Assembly: GCF_000701905.1 (NCBI RefSeq)
Contig: NZ_JNKC01000001.1
Location: forward strand, 62,001-126,000
Direction of reading: 5' to 3'
DNA: 64,000 bases
Origin: Proteiniclasticum ruminis DSM 24773
GTDB lineage: Bacteria > Bacillota > Clostridia > Clostridiales > Clostridiaceae
The notes under the pieces are model-generated. The model was not told where the DNA came from, made no database searches, and worked only from the letters and a program-made list of their open reading frames with translations. Position numbers and translations under genes: made by a program. Of the stretch, positions 15,135 through 23,721 are shown one piece after another (the first letter of the stretch is position 1; the number at the start of each line of letters is the position of its first letter).

Positions 15135-17581
15135 TATGGATGACCCATTGGAGCTTTTCTTTTCAAAGCAGACTGGAGTCCTCTCAGATAGCGCCCATTG
15201 GCGACATGCACCAGAGTTTCTCCCAGATGCTTCGGCATTTTATCCGGAGCCACAAGAGATAACCTTTTGATTGGTGTCTGCATAAACATAGCATGCATTA
15301 CACGGTACGCATCATCATTGTCACTGCTGACCCCGGAAGCCTTCCGTAGGACGCCTTCCAATTTTCTTATGAGATACTTCATCTGAGGAACATCTTTCAT
15401 TTCCTCCAGTGTATGGTTGACGGTAAAGGGCCTAGTAAGCTCCTTTACCGGAAGTTTCCTCCCAATAAGCATCTCAAACTGTTCAGGTTCTGGCACACCT
15501 TTCACATCTGTATAGAAGGCAGGCGCTTTGAAAGTATCCAAAACAGAACTTTCGATTTCAAAAGAAGCCCTTAATGGAAGATCCTGAGAAGAACTGCCGA
15601 CATAAAGAATATACTCACCGCCATAAAGGACCTCTTTCTTCAGATTCAGGTCGAATTCCTTGAACGCCTCTTCCTGGAGCTCCATCACGATTTCTTTCTC
15701 TTCCCCAGGTTCCAGTTTTACTTTGGAGAACCCTTTCAGGGCTTTTTCAACCTTGTAGGATGGTCCTCCCTTCCTCGAAAGATACAGCTGACAGACCTCT
15801 TTACCAGTCATATCCCCTGTATTCTTCACATAAAAACGCACTTCCACTGCTTTGTCTTTTTTAAAATCAAAACTAGACCGGTTTATAGACAACCTGGAAA
15901 AACTGAATGTTGTATAGGATAAACCATATCCAAACGGAAACTGAACCCTCCTATTGGCTTTGTCAAAATACCGGTACCCTACGTAAATACCTTCAAGATA
16001 AGGAGCAAGATAAGGATCCTTCCCATAATAGGGTGAGGTGATGTGATCTTCATACCGGACGGGATATGTTTCTGGAAGCTTTCCTGAAGGGTTGTGGCGC
16101 CCTAATAATAGATCAGCCACGGCTTCTCCTCCAGCTTGCCCTGGAAGATAAGCATGCAGTAAAGAAGAAACATCATCCAGCCAAGGCATTTCCACTGGTG
16201 AACCGCCAAAAAGAACTACAACCACATGGTCTGACTTCGCTGCAATGGATCTGATCAGCACGTTCTGATTTTCAGGCAGTCTCATATGCTTTCGGTCAAA
16301 TCCTTCTGACTCATAGGAGTCTGGCAATCCCGCTGCAATAATCACTACATCCTCTTTCTTGAGTGTTTGGAGCAGTTCTTCCGTTTCATCAGGAATTTCA
16401 TCTGATTCAAGGGAGTATCCTTCAAAATACTGCATTTTGAGTGATTCTTTCTCGAGGCTTTCCAGAAGAGATGTGACCTTATAGGGATTGATGTGAGAAC
16501 TGCCAGCCCCTTGATACCTTGGATATTTTGAAAGTGCACCCACCAGATAAATCGTTCTGTCCATATTCTCAGAAACTGGAAGTGTTTTTCTGTCATTCTT
16601 AAGAAGAATCATTGACTCCATGGCGGTTTTCTTTGCAAGGCTATGGTGTTTCTCTATATCAACAGATGATTTCGCCACTGGACCTAGGGACTTTAGAGCC
16701 TTTTCTCTTTCTTCTGTTACAGTCGTAATGAGCTGAAGAATTCTTCTGACCGCTGTGTCAAGAAACGCTTCTGGAAGCCTTCCGTCTTTGATGGCTTCTT
16801 CCACTTCCTCATCAAAATAACCGAGGCTGCCTGGCATCTCAAGATCAAGTCCTGCTTTCATGGAAGAAATCTTATCATTCATCGCTCCCCAGTCCGTCAT
16901 AAGCAGACCTTGAAACCCATATTTATTTCTCAGCACCTCTTCCATAAGCCACTTGTTCTCACTCGCATAGATACCATCCACCAGGTTATAGGATCCCATC
17001 ACTGTCATGGGCTCCGCTGTTTTCAGTGGAATCTCAAAGGCTTTCAGATAGATGTCAAACTTCGCTTTCTCATCTGCAATACTGTCAGACTTCATCCGGT
17101 TCAGTTCTTGACTGTTCAAAGCAAAGTGCTTAAGACTTGTCCCTACACCCATAGACTGCACACCTTTGATCCACCCTGAAGCCATTTTCCCAGCAAGTAC
17201 AGGATCCTCAGAAAAATACTCAAAATTCCTCCCGCAAAGCGGATTCCTTTTTATATTCACACCTGGACCAAGCACCACCTGCACATTCTGACAAAGCGCT
17301 TCGAATCCGATGGCCTGCCCCATTTCAAACAGAAGCTCTTCATCGAAGGAAGCTGCAGATAGACAGGCAGGGGGAAAACAGGTGGAAGGGTTGCTTTCAT
17401 TGATGCCCAGGTGGTCCTGTCCCTCCTCCTGGTGCCTCAGTCCGTGAGGTCCATCACACACTGTGATCTTGGGTATGCCAAGTGTTTGAAACCCCTTCAG
17501 CCTCCACGTATCAAATCCGCTGGTGATACTGATTTTTTCCTTTAAAGTCATCTTCTGTAAAAGGTCTTGGATCGTACTCAT
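15134..17581 (-). CDS. Glycoside hydrolase family 3 beta-glucosidase-type enzyme
   Basis: 815-residue retaining glycosidase. The N-terminal barrel has VCDGPHGLR, the substrate-binding KHFALNSQE, and the nucleophile aspartate in LLMTDWGA near residue 230. The second alpha/beta domain contains the NDRKTLPV and GFDRKHMRLP motifs, and a fibronectin-III-like domain follows (FPFGYGLSYTTF, then the VKNTGDMTGKEV strands). About 115 extra residues after it form a helical module with no known function, a feature I have seen in other clostridial GH3 enzymes. There is no signal peptide, so it should act in the cytoplasm on imported beta-glucosides or xylosides; the substrate is not predictable. Start ATG after AAAGGAG. 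Last gene of its run, 11 bases after aroD. Confidence 0.9.
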   Translation of the reverse strand: MSTIQDLLQKMTLKEKISITSGFDTWRLKGFQTLGIPKITVCDGPHGLRHQEEGQDHLGINESNPSTCFPPACLSAASFDEELLFEMGQAIGFEALCQNVQVVLGPGVNIKRNPLCGRNFEYFSEDPVLAGKMASGWIKGVQSMGVGTSLKHFALNSQELNRMKSDSIADEKAKFDIYLKAFEIPLKTAEPMTVMGSYNLVDGIYASENKWLMEEVLRNKYGFQGLLMTDWGAMNDKISSMKAGLDLEMPGSLGYFDEEVEEAIKDGRLPEAFLDTAVRRILQLITTVTEEREKALKSLGPVAKSSVDIEKHHSLAKKTAMESMILLKNDRKTLPVSENMDRTIYLVGALSKYPRYQGAGSSHINPYKVTSLLESLEKESLKMQYFEGYSLESDEIPDETEELLQTLKKEDVVIIAAGLPDSYESEGFDRKHMRLPENQNVLIRSIAAKSDHVVVVLFGGSPVEMPWLDDVSSLLHAYLPGQAGGEAVADLLLGRHNPSGKLPETYPVRYEDHITSPYYGKDPYLAPYLEGIYVGYRYFDKANRRVQFPFGYGLSYTTFSFSRLSINRSSFDFKKDKAVEVRFYVKNTGDMTGKEVCQLYLSRKGGPSYKVEKALKGFSKVKLEPGEEKEIVMELQEEAFKEFDLNLKKEVLYGGEYILYVGSSSQDLPLRASFEIESSVLDTFKAPAFYTDVKGVPEPEQFEMLIGRKLPVKELTRPFTVNHTLEEMKDVPQMKYLIRKLEGVLRKASGVSSDNDDAYRVMHAMFMQTPIKRLSLVAPDKMPKHLGETLVHVANGRYLRGLQSALKRKAPMGHP

Positions 17582-17592
17582 ATCATTCTCCT

Positions 17593-18357
17593 TTACTGAT
17601 TCTCTAAAAGTCTCTTCAGATCTTTTATTGAAAGCTGCCCCGGCGCTGATTTTTCTCCAGTAGAAGCATAGGTGATTGCACTGAAAAAGTCTTTCTTATT
17701 GTATCGGGTTTCCACCCCAAGCTCTCCCATACCAATCAGAATATGCGGCAGTCCAAGTTCTTCTCTAAGCTTTGCTGATAAACCTTTCAAGAGGTTCAGT
17801 TCCTCTTTTTCCGAAACCATCACTGCAATCTTCGCAATGTCAGCGCCTTCTTTCATCATTTTCAACACAGTACCAATCAGCGTATTCTCAGCTGGTGCTC
17901 CCGTAAAATCATGAAAAGAAAGAATGAGAAGTTTTCCGCTTGCCTTCATGGATCTTATCAAAGATTCGTATAAGAACAACTTCTCATGCTCTGTCAGTAG
18001 TGAGGACAGCTCAATATCCATGAGATCCAAAAGCCCGGTCTCAGCAGCGCAAAGCCGCAGCCGATAAAGATCTTCTTCTAAAAGACTCCATGCGCCCCCT
18101 TCACTCTCTTTTCTTAAGGTGAAAATCAGTGGAGTACTGGAGTAGCTGTTTCGAATCAGCTTCAATCCTGCTTTAATATTCTCTTCTGTGAGGTTTTCTT
18201 TTAAATAGTCCGCTCGCCACTCAATGACAGCAGGCTCAGTTATTGCAAGAACTTGAAGATCCTTTTTCAGATGCTGAATCGTTCCAGAGGTCAGAGTTGC
18301 ACATATATGAAAGCTGCCATCTTCGAATACTATATTTCCACATGATCTGCTTTTCAT
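17593..18357 (-). CDS. aroD: Type I 3-dehydroquinate dehydratase
   Basis: 254 residues. Dehydrates 3-dehydroquinate to 3-dehydroshikimate through a Schiff base in the shikimate pathway. Visible residues: EWRADYL near the N-terminus, catalytic histidine in LSFHDF, Schiff-base lysine in ADIAKIAVM, and the substrate loop SAPGQLSI with the preceding TRYNKK arginine. The start ATG overlaps the stop of the phosphatase gene (ATGA), so the two are translationally coupled. No other shikimate gene is nearby; the association with a histidine phosphatase and GH3 enzyme is unusual, and a role in quinate/shikimate use cannot be excluded. Confidence 0.93.
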   Translation of the reverse strand: MKSRSCGNIVFEDGSFHICATLTSGTIQHLKKDLQVLAITEPAVIEWRADYLKENLTEENIKAGLKLIRNSYSSTPLIFTLRKESEGGAWSLLEEDLYRLRLCAAETGLLDLMDIELSSLLTEHEKLFLYESLIRSMKASGKLLILSFHDFTGAPAENTLIGTVLKMMKEGADIAKIAVMVSEKEELNLLKGLSAKLREELGLPHILIGMGELGVETRYNKKDFFSAITYASTGEKSAPGQLSIKDLKRLLENQ

Positions 18358-18983
18358 GAATTTTTCGCAGTTCTTTGGCAGAAGTCATCCACGTTGTAAA
18401 GGGCATCAAAGATCAGACCTTTTTCCCCTTTCCTGAATCTCATCAGGGAGCAGTTATAGACTTCCAGCGTAAAGAAATGTTCTTCTTCATATTGAAAGAT
18501 CTCGGAAAAAATCGTCTTCATGGTACCCCCATGGCACACTGCAAGTATTTTTTCTCCCTCTTTGTGGGTATCCAAAAGCTCCGTCAGAAATGAGCGCACT
18601 CTTGTCTGGAACTCCAGATGGCTTTCTCCTCCTCCGGGCTTATAATGAAGCCAGTCTTCATTCCATTCTTTGAAGAGATTCGGATACTCTTTATGGATGT
18701 GCCTGAATTCAAGTCCCTCCAAGTCTCCCAGATGTCTTTCATCAAGACGGCTGTCCCTGACCGCTTCATCTACAGAAAAACCCATACTCTCTAGTGTTTC
18801 ATGGGTTCTTTTTAAAGAAGATACAATAATGCGGTCCGGCTGATATCCCATGGACCCCAAAATTTCTCCCGCTTTTCTTGCCTGAGTTTTCCCTTTTTCA
18901 GTGAGTCCATAATCACTGGAACCATACATCAGCTCCAAAAGATTTGCTTCTGACTCCCCATGCCTTACAAAAATAATTTCCAA
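18354..18983 (-). CDS. Histidine phosphatase (phosphoglycerate mutase-like)
   Basis: 209-residue member of the histidine phosphatase superfamily. The phosphate-accepting RHGES is at residues 7-11, the second catalytic region at SSLKRTHETL and the second histidine in VCHGGTM. It is shorter than and unlike true cofactor-dependent phosphoglycerate mutase, so a broad or specific small-molecule phosphatase is more likely; the substrate is unknown. The start is TTG (18981-18983), nine bases after GGGAGG, giving MEIIFVRHG. Coupled to aroD by a 4-base overlap. Confidence 0.85.
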   Translation of the reverse strand: MEIIFVRHGESEANLLELMYGSSDYGLTEKGKTQARKAGEILGSMGYQPDRIIVSSLKRTHETLESMGFSVDEAVRDSRLDERHLGDLEGLEFRHIHKEYPNLFKEWNEDWLHYKPGGGESHLEFQTRVRSFLTELLDTHKEGEKILAVCHGGTMKTIFSEIFQYEEEHFFTLEVYNCSLMRFRKGEKGLIFDALYNVDDFCQRTAKNS

Positions 18984-19004
18984 ATAATAACCTCCCTATA
19001 ACAA

Positions 19005-19028
19005 TAGGGAAAAGCGTGCTTTTCCCTA
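19005..19028 (-). terminator. strong hairpin after the MarR gene
   Basis: Eleven-pair stem TAGGGAAAAGC/GCTTTTCCCTA with a two-base loop, between the MarR and phosphatase genes. There is no clean T tract, so it may be a weak terminator, an RNA stability element or part of a leader rather than a full stop. Confidence 0.45.
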
Positions 19029-19052
19029 CTACCCTTTACTTCAATATTCTTA

Positions 19053-19502
19053 TCAATGGTATTTCTCCTGAAAAAACTGTATCAGTTTCTTCAGCGCTTC
19101 GGTGAGTATTCTCTCTTCGTCACCATTCAAGCTGTCTATGACACTGCGTATCATATCCTGGTGAAATTCATCGTGCATTTTCTTTGCTTCGATGCCTTTT
19201 TCGGTCAGCTCCACAAGAACTACTCTTTTGTCTTCTTCAGTCCTCTTTCGGATCACATACCCTTTCTTGATCAGCTTATCGATTCCCGTCGTCAGTGTAC
19301 CCATGGTAATATTCAGATCCTTTGCGACCTCTGACATAGTTCTAGGACGGTCATGTCCCACCGCATGGATGGTATGCATTTCAGTCATGGTCAAATCACT
19401 GCCATTATCCCGGAGAGATTTTTCCTCAATCTCAAGGATGTCATGAAACAGATCCACTAATAACTCATTTAAGACAATTTTGCTTTGTTTGATGCGATTC
19501 AC
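19053..19502 (-). CDS. MarR-family regulator, FabT-like
   Basis: 149 residues with the MarR winged helix: AKDLNITMGTLTTGIDKLIKKG recognition helix region (cited as a landmark near residues 62-83), the wing RTEEDKRVVLVELTEKG, and flanking dimerisation helices. The N-terminal pattern ...LNELLVDLFHDILEIEEKSL and TEMHTIHAVG resemble FabT, the repressor of fatty acid synthesis in streptococci and related Firmicutes. No fab gene is in the window, so the FabT relation is by sequence only. Start is GTG (19500-19502), after GGAAAAAGAAG. It follows the PHP phosphatase by 25 bases with no room for a promoter. Confidence 0.75.
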   Translation of the reverse strand: MNRIKQSKIVLNELLVDLFHDILEIEEKSLRDNGSDLTMTEMHTIHAVGHDRPRTMSEVAKDLNITMGTLTTGIDKLIKKGYVIRKRTEEDKRVVLVELTEKGIEAKKMHDEFHQDMIRSVIDSLNGDEERILTEALKKLIQFFQEKYH

Positions 19503-19527
19503 CTTCTTTTTCCATTTTGCTCAAATT

Positions 19528-20295
19528 CTAGTCTGTTATCCGCTTTCTTCTTTTATAATAACAAATCTTCAGACCAATATCATCCAGCAGCTGCTGAGCT
19601 TCTTCAAAATTTCTCCCGATATCCTCAGCTGTATGCGCATCAGATGCTAATGTGACAAAACGCCCGCCACAATCATAATAGCCTTTATAAACACTTCTGA
19701 AAGAGTCAAGAACATCCCCTGCCAATGGCCGCTTCAAATTCATCTCCAAAGTGACGTCCTGTTGGACCATGGATTGGAAAAGCGCATTGAACTCCTCTAG
19801 ATAGTCTTCATACTTCAGCTCTTTATAGGGTGAATACCTTGTCGGATAATCAAAATGTGCTAAGGAGTTGATGAAAGAATTCTCCTCGACCATTTCTTTT
19901 GTATAAAGCAGATATTCTCTATAAAAAGCTCGCTCTTCCATAGATTTCAAATACTTTCTGGAAGAAAGATTGAACCCTTTCATGGTGTGGAGGGACCCAA
20001 TGACCATATCAAACTCGTAAGAGTCTGCAATCTTTTTGAGTTCTCCCGTATAGCGGTGGTCCAACCCCATTTCAATCCCCATGAGATACCGGTCACTTCT
20101 GTGTTTTTCATAGGCTTTAAAATACTCATCCACGTTGAAGTCGATGGGAAACCCACCCACTTCCTCGTAGTTCAGGTCCTTGTGTTCTGTGGTGATAATG
20201 CCCAAATTTTTCTTTTCTGAAGTTTCCAGAAGTTTTTCTATTTTCTCACTGGAATCAAAAGAAAACTCAGTGTGCATATGTGTATCAAAAATCAT
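19528..20295 (-). CDS. PHP-domain phosphatase, histidinol-phosphatase (HisJ) family
   Basis: 255 residues of the polymerase-and-histidinol-phosphatase fold. Metal ligands are visible in FDTHMHTEFSFDS at the N-terminus, TTEHKD, GIEMG, GSLHTM, NSLAHFDY and the C-terminal ASDAHT. The family includes HisJ/HisK histidinol phosphatases, but there are no his genes nearby and other PHP phosphoesterases look alike, so the substrate is uncertain. ATG start after AAAGGATG, 18 bases downstream of the flavin-reductase gene; co-transcribed with it and the MarR gene. Confidence 0.8.
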   Translation of the reverse strand: MIFDTHMHTEFSFDSSEKIEKLLETSEKKNLGIITTEHKDLNYEEVGGFPIDFNVDEYFKAYEKHRSDRYLMGIEMGLDHRYTGELKKIADSYEFDMVIGSLHTMKGFNLSSRKYLKSMEERAFYREYLLYTKEMVEENSFINSLAHFDYPTRYSPYKELKYEDYLEEFNALFQSMVQQDVTLEMNLKRPLAGDVLDSFRSVYKGYYDCGGRFVTLASDAHTAEDIGRNFEEAQQLLDDIGLKICYYKRRKRITD

Positions 20296-20313
20296 TTATA
20301 CTCATCCTTTGAT

Positions 20314-20823
20314 TTACAGATCATCTTTTGTGTACGAAGAAACAATTTCTCCGTAAAATATCTCGTGATAGTCCCCGTCCATGTAGCTGGTGGTATCAAC
20401 ATCCCCACGAAGAAGCTTAGGATCCACTTTATGATTGTAAATAATTTTACATTCGTAGAAGATATTTGCTTCCTTTACTACAGGAGTCTCCATTGTTTTG
20501 GCTTTATACTGTGTAATGTTCGCAATGGACCACTTATCTGTATCTCTACCCGAAACAGTTCCCACAGCATTGAGCGCTTTCTTCATTGTGGATGTGGTGG
20601 GTATTGATACTGTAAATTCAGTGTTGTCCTGCAGCAGTGTATGATTATGTCTTGAGCTCCTAACCAGAATCGTGAAGACAGGACGCCCCCATTCAAAACC
20701 GATGTTGCCCCAGCTGATGGTGCTCACATTGATTTCATCTCCCTTTTTCACCGTCAGGAACGCGCCTTGCCTGTGCAGATACTTGATGCTCTTATCCAAA
20801 TAACGGATGAATTCAACTGCCAT
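20314..20823 (-). CDS. Flavin reductase-like / flavoredoxin-type FMN-binding protein
   Basis: 169 residues matching the flavin reductase-like domain: GAFLTVKKGDEINVSTISWGN near the N-terminus and RPVFTILVRSSRHNHTLL followed by EFTVSIPT, the strands that bind FMN. Such proteins act as electron carriers or oxygen/nitro reductases in anaerobes; the partner here is unknown. ATG after GGAGG; a TATAAT at 20859-20864 lies 35 bases upstream with a weak -35. First gene of a six-gene run on the same strand down to the GH3 enzyme. Confidence 0.8.
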   Translation of the reverse strand: MAVEFIRYLDKSIKYLHRQGAFLTVKKGDEINVSTISWGNIGFEWGRPVFTILVRSSRHNHTLLQDNTEFTVSIPTTSTMKKALNAVGTVSGRDTDKWSIANITQYKAKTMETPVVKEANIFYECKIIYNHKVDPKLLRGDVDTTSYMDGDYHEIFYGEIVSSYTKDDL

Positions 20824-20955
20824 AACTAAAAACCTCCAAATATATCAATTCTTCTTTCATTATACCTTATCCCCAAATCAATTGGGTAAAATATATAATT
20901 ATTAATAAAAAATCTACAATTATGGCTGGAATCAGCCATTCTTCTGTCGCATATA

Positions 20956-20989
20956 TAAAAATGAACCAGCCAAAACCTTCGACTGGTCC
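20956..20989 (-). terminator. terminator of the suf operon
   Basis: Nine-pair stem GGACCAGTC/GGCTGGTTC (two G-T pairs), loop of nine, then ATTTTTATAT in the minus sense, just after the sufU stop. Confidence 0.75.
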
Positions 20990-20994
20990 ACAGA

Positions 20995-21429
20995 TCAATT
21001 CTTGTGTTCTATTGCTTCCTTTAGCGTATGCCAAGCTAATACGGCACATTTCACACGGGCAGGAAGATTGGAAATGCCTTGCAGTATGGATGCCTCATCC
21101 AGCACATCTTCCAGATAATCCATATCCTGTATCTCTCTTTTGATCATGCCAAGAAAAATCCGGATAAGCTCCATGGCCTCTTCCACCGTTTTTCCAGTAA
21201 GAAGATCTGTCATCATGGAAGCTGAAGCCTGACTGATGGAACAGCCATGCCCATTATAAGCAAGGTCAATTATAACACCATTCTCAATCTTTGCTTCTAC
21301 TGTAATATCATCCCCACAGCTGGGGTTGTGCCCTCGCTCTTTATGGGTATATCCTTCGATTTCCCGTCTATTTTTGGTTTCCTTATTGTGTTCCAGAATT
21401 ACTTCTGTATAGAGATTATTTAGGTCCAT
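20995..21429 (-). CDS. sufU: SufU sulfur-relay protein (zinc-dependent sulfurtransferase)
   Basis: 144 residues. Takes persulfide sulfur from SufS to the SufBCD scaffold in Gram-positive Fe-S assembly. The zinc ligands and acceptor cysteine are seen in HNPSCGDD, GHGCSISQASASMM and KCAVLAWHTL. The N-terminus MDLNNLYTEVILEH fits the family. The 14-base overlap with the sufS end implies coupled translation. Last gene of sufCBDSU. Confidence 0.95.
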   Translation of the reverse strand: MDLNNLYTEVILEHNKETKNRREIEGYTHKERGHNPSCGDDITVEAKIENGVIIDLAYNGHGCSISQASASMMTDLLTGKTVEEAMELIRIFLGMIKREIQDMDYLEDVLDEASILQGISNLPARVKCAVLAWHTLKEAIEHKN

Positions 21430-22648
21430 ATCCCATTACCCTCCTTACTTCATCCAGTTTTTCCACGAAAATATCAATTTCTGCTTTCGTATTGTAAAAA
21501 GCAAAGCTGGCTCTGGAACAGGAAAACACTTTCAGATAACGAAGAAGTGGCTGTGCGCAGTGATGGCCTGCACGAACACCAACTCCATAATGATCCAGTA
21601 TCATCGATACATCATGAGGATGCACTCCATCCACCACAAAACTTACGACAGCTCCCCGGTCTTCCATATCAGCAGGTCCTAGAATTTTGATGTAGGGTAG
21701 TGCTGTAAGCTTTTGCAGGGCATAAGCGGTAAGTTCCATCTCTCTTTCATGGATTACCGGATAGGTCACTTCTCTCATATAGTCTATAGCCGCCCCCAGC
21801 GATACAATTGCTTCAACTCCCTGAGTACCAGCCTCAAACTTGTAAGGCAGTTCATTGAAGGAAGTTTCTTCTTCATAAACATACTCAATCATATCCCCTC
21901 CAAAAAGAAAGGGCTCCATATTCTCTAAGATTTCTTCTTTCCCGTACAGTACGCCCACCCCCATAAGACTGTACATCTTATGGCCTGAGAACACATAGAA
22001 ATCACAATCCAGCTCCTCAAGATCCACAGGCATATGAGGTACTGCCTGAGCACCGTCTATGAGAACCTTCGCCTCTACTTCATGAGCTCTTTTAATGATT
22101 TCTCTAACTGGAAATATGCTTCCAAGAACATTGGACATGTGTGTACATGCCACTATTTTGGTTTTCTGATCAATTTTATGAAGTTCTTCCAGTGGAAGTC
22201 TGCCTTGATCATCCACGTACATGAAGCGCAGTTCTGCCCCAGTTTTTTTTGCTACCTGCTGCCATGTGACAAGATTGGCATGATGCTCTGCTATGGTAAT
22301 AACCATATTGTCACCTTTTCGCACTTCATTGAGCGCATAGCTGTAAGCCACCAGATTGATGGCTTCTGTTGCATTTTTTGTAAAGATGATCTCCTTGGTG
22401 GAGCGGGCGTTCAAGAATCCACGCACTTTTTCACGTACAGATTCAAATGCCTCAGTTGCTCTTAAACTCAAGGTATGGGAACCCCTGTGGGGATTCCCAT
22501 TCTCTTCTTTATCATATTTCATAACGGCCTCTAATACTTGAAGAGGTCTTTGAGATGTGGCTGCGCTATCCAAGTAGATCAGCTTCTGACCACGGACTTC
22601 CTCATTAAGAATAGGAAAATCTTCTCTAAAATTTCTCAACTTACTCAC
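21416..22648 (-). CDS. sufS: Cysteine desulfurase SufS
   Basis: 410-residue class II cysteine desulfurase that mobilises sulfur for the SUF machinery. PLP lysine in VFSGHKMYSLMG (about residue 224), PLP histidine in AEHHANLV, and the catalytic cysteine in VRAGHHCAQPLL (about 360), the short-loop type distinct from the IscS-type enzyme at 11723. Overlaps sufD by 8 bases and sufU by 14. Confidence 0.96.
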   Translation of the reverse strand: MSKLRNFREDFPILNEEVRGQKLIYLDSAATSQRPLQVLEAVMKYDKEENGNPHRGSHTLSLRATEAFESVREKVRGFLNARSTKEIIFTKNATEAINLVAYSYALNEVRKGDNMVITIAEHHANLVTWQQVAKKTGAELRFMYVDDQGRLPLEELHKIDQKTKIVACTHMSNVLGSIFPVREIIKRAHEVEAKVLIDGAQAVPHMPVDLEELDCDFYVFSGHKMYSLMGVGVLYGKEEILENMEPFLFGGDMIEYVYEEETSFNELPYKFEAGTQGVEAIVSLGAAIDYMREVTYPVIHEREMELTAYALQKLTALPYIKILGPADMEDRGAVVSFVVDGVHPHDVSMILDHYGVGVRAGHHCAQPLLRYLKVFSCSRASFAFYNTKAEIDIFVEKLDEVRRVMGYGPK

Positions 22649-23711
22649 CTGTTAATTCATTTTCCACAGCATTCAGAACGATGTCTTTGATGGATTCTAC
22701 AGGAATAAGATCAATGATCGGTCTGATATGAGACTCGATGATGATCTTCTTTGCTTCGGCTTCGCTCATTCCTCTGGACATAATATAGAATAACTTTTCT
22801 TCATCAATTTGTCCATTGGAAGCTGCGTGATTTCCGATAACATCGTCTTCACGGCATAAGAGAAGCGGAATCGCATAAGATTTCACCTTTGGGCTGAGAA
22901 GTATTGTGAACTCTTCCTCATTCCCCTCGGAATGTGTGGAACCGTTCTTGAAATCCAGTGTTCCTCTAAAGGCTTTCCTTGCTCGGTCCTTCAGTGCACC
23001 TTTAAAAATCATGTCAGAGTTTGTTCTCTTGCCAAAATGGTTCATATGATGGGAAAGATCGAGTATTCTCTCTCCAAAACCAAGATATACACTCTTCACA
23101 TGTCCTTCTGCCTCATCGCCTTTAAGGTCTGTCATATAATTTACAACAGCTTCCTTGCCACCGATTTCCACAGAAATATAGTTTACCTTACCAGACTCCT
23201 CCACTGTTGAGAATCTGGACTCCAGGTGTCTTGAATGGGAATTCAGTCGCTGAATCTTGATGAGATTCAGTTCAGCCCCTTCTGCCACGCTGATTTTATT
23301 TAGAATGTTAGAATATGTCACACTTTCATCTGAAGAATAGTCCATGACGAGATTCATTTTTGCACCCTTCTCGAGAACAATAACGTTCTTTTCGATCAAA
23401 GTGCTGTTTTCTTCAGTCAGAACATGAGTGATATGCATTTCCTTTGTTTCATCTTCACCAACATGAATGAACACCCCTGCATTATGGCTGTTTTCAGCCA
23501 TGGCCACCATATCAAGATTTACACCCTTGAAGTCCGGTGAAAGAGGGAGATCTTCATTGGTCAACGGAGAATAAGAATCCCCAAGTATTGACTTGTATTC
23601 ATAGGCTTTCTCCCGTTCCACTTCTAGTGGATTCAGGAGCAGCTCATTGGCTTTAACCCATCTGAAAGACAGTCTGGGCAGTACATTATATGTTTCTTTC
23701 ATTACGCTCAT
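22641..23711 (-). CDS. sufD: Fe-S assembly scaffold subunit SufD
   Basis: 356 residues; beta-helical partner of SufB in the SufBC2D scaffold. It shows the SufD/SufB C-terminal signature (GNHAASNGQIDEEKLFYIMSRGMSEAEA, quoted in part as landmark near residues 300-325) with a conserved histidine in GNHAAS. ATG at 23709-23711 chosen after GAGGTGG; a TTG codon directly before it is possible. Ten-base gap from sufB. Confidence 0.93.
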   Translation of the reverse strand: MSVMKETYNVLPRLSFRWVKANELLLNPLEVEREKAYEYKSILGDSYSPLTNEDLPLSPDFKGVNLDMVAMAENSHNAGVFIHVGEDETKEMHITHVLTEENSTLIEKNVIVLEKGAKMNLVMDYSSDESVTYSNILNKISVAEGAELNLIKIQRLNSHSRHLESRFSTVEESGKVNYISVEIGGKEAVVNYMTDLKGDEAEGHVKSVYLGFGERILDLSHHMNHFGKRTNSDMIFKGALKDRARKAFRGTLDFKNGSTHSEGNEEEFTILLSPKVKSYAIPLLLCREDDVIGNHAASNGQIDEEKLFYIMSRGMSEAEAKKIIIESHIRPIIDLIPVESIKDIVLNAVENELTGE

Positions 23712-23721
23712 CAATCCACCT

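Noticed and set aside
20867-21049. 60-residue hydrophobic frame after sufU
   Set aside because: It starts inside sufU, has no ribosome site and runs through the suf terminator hairpin.
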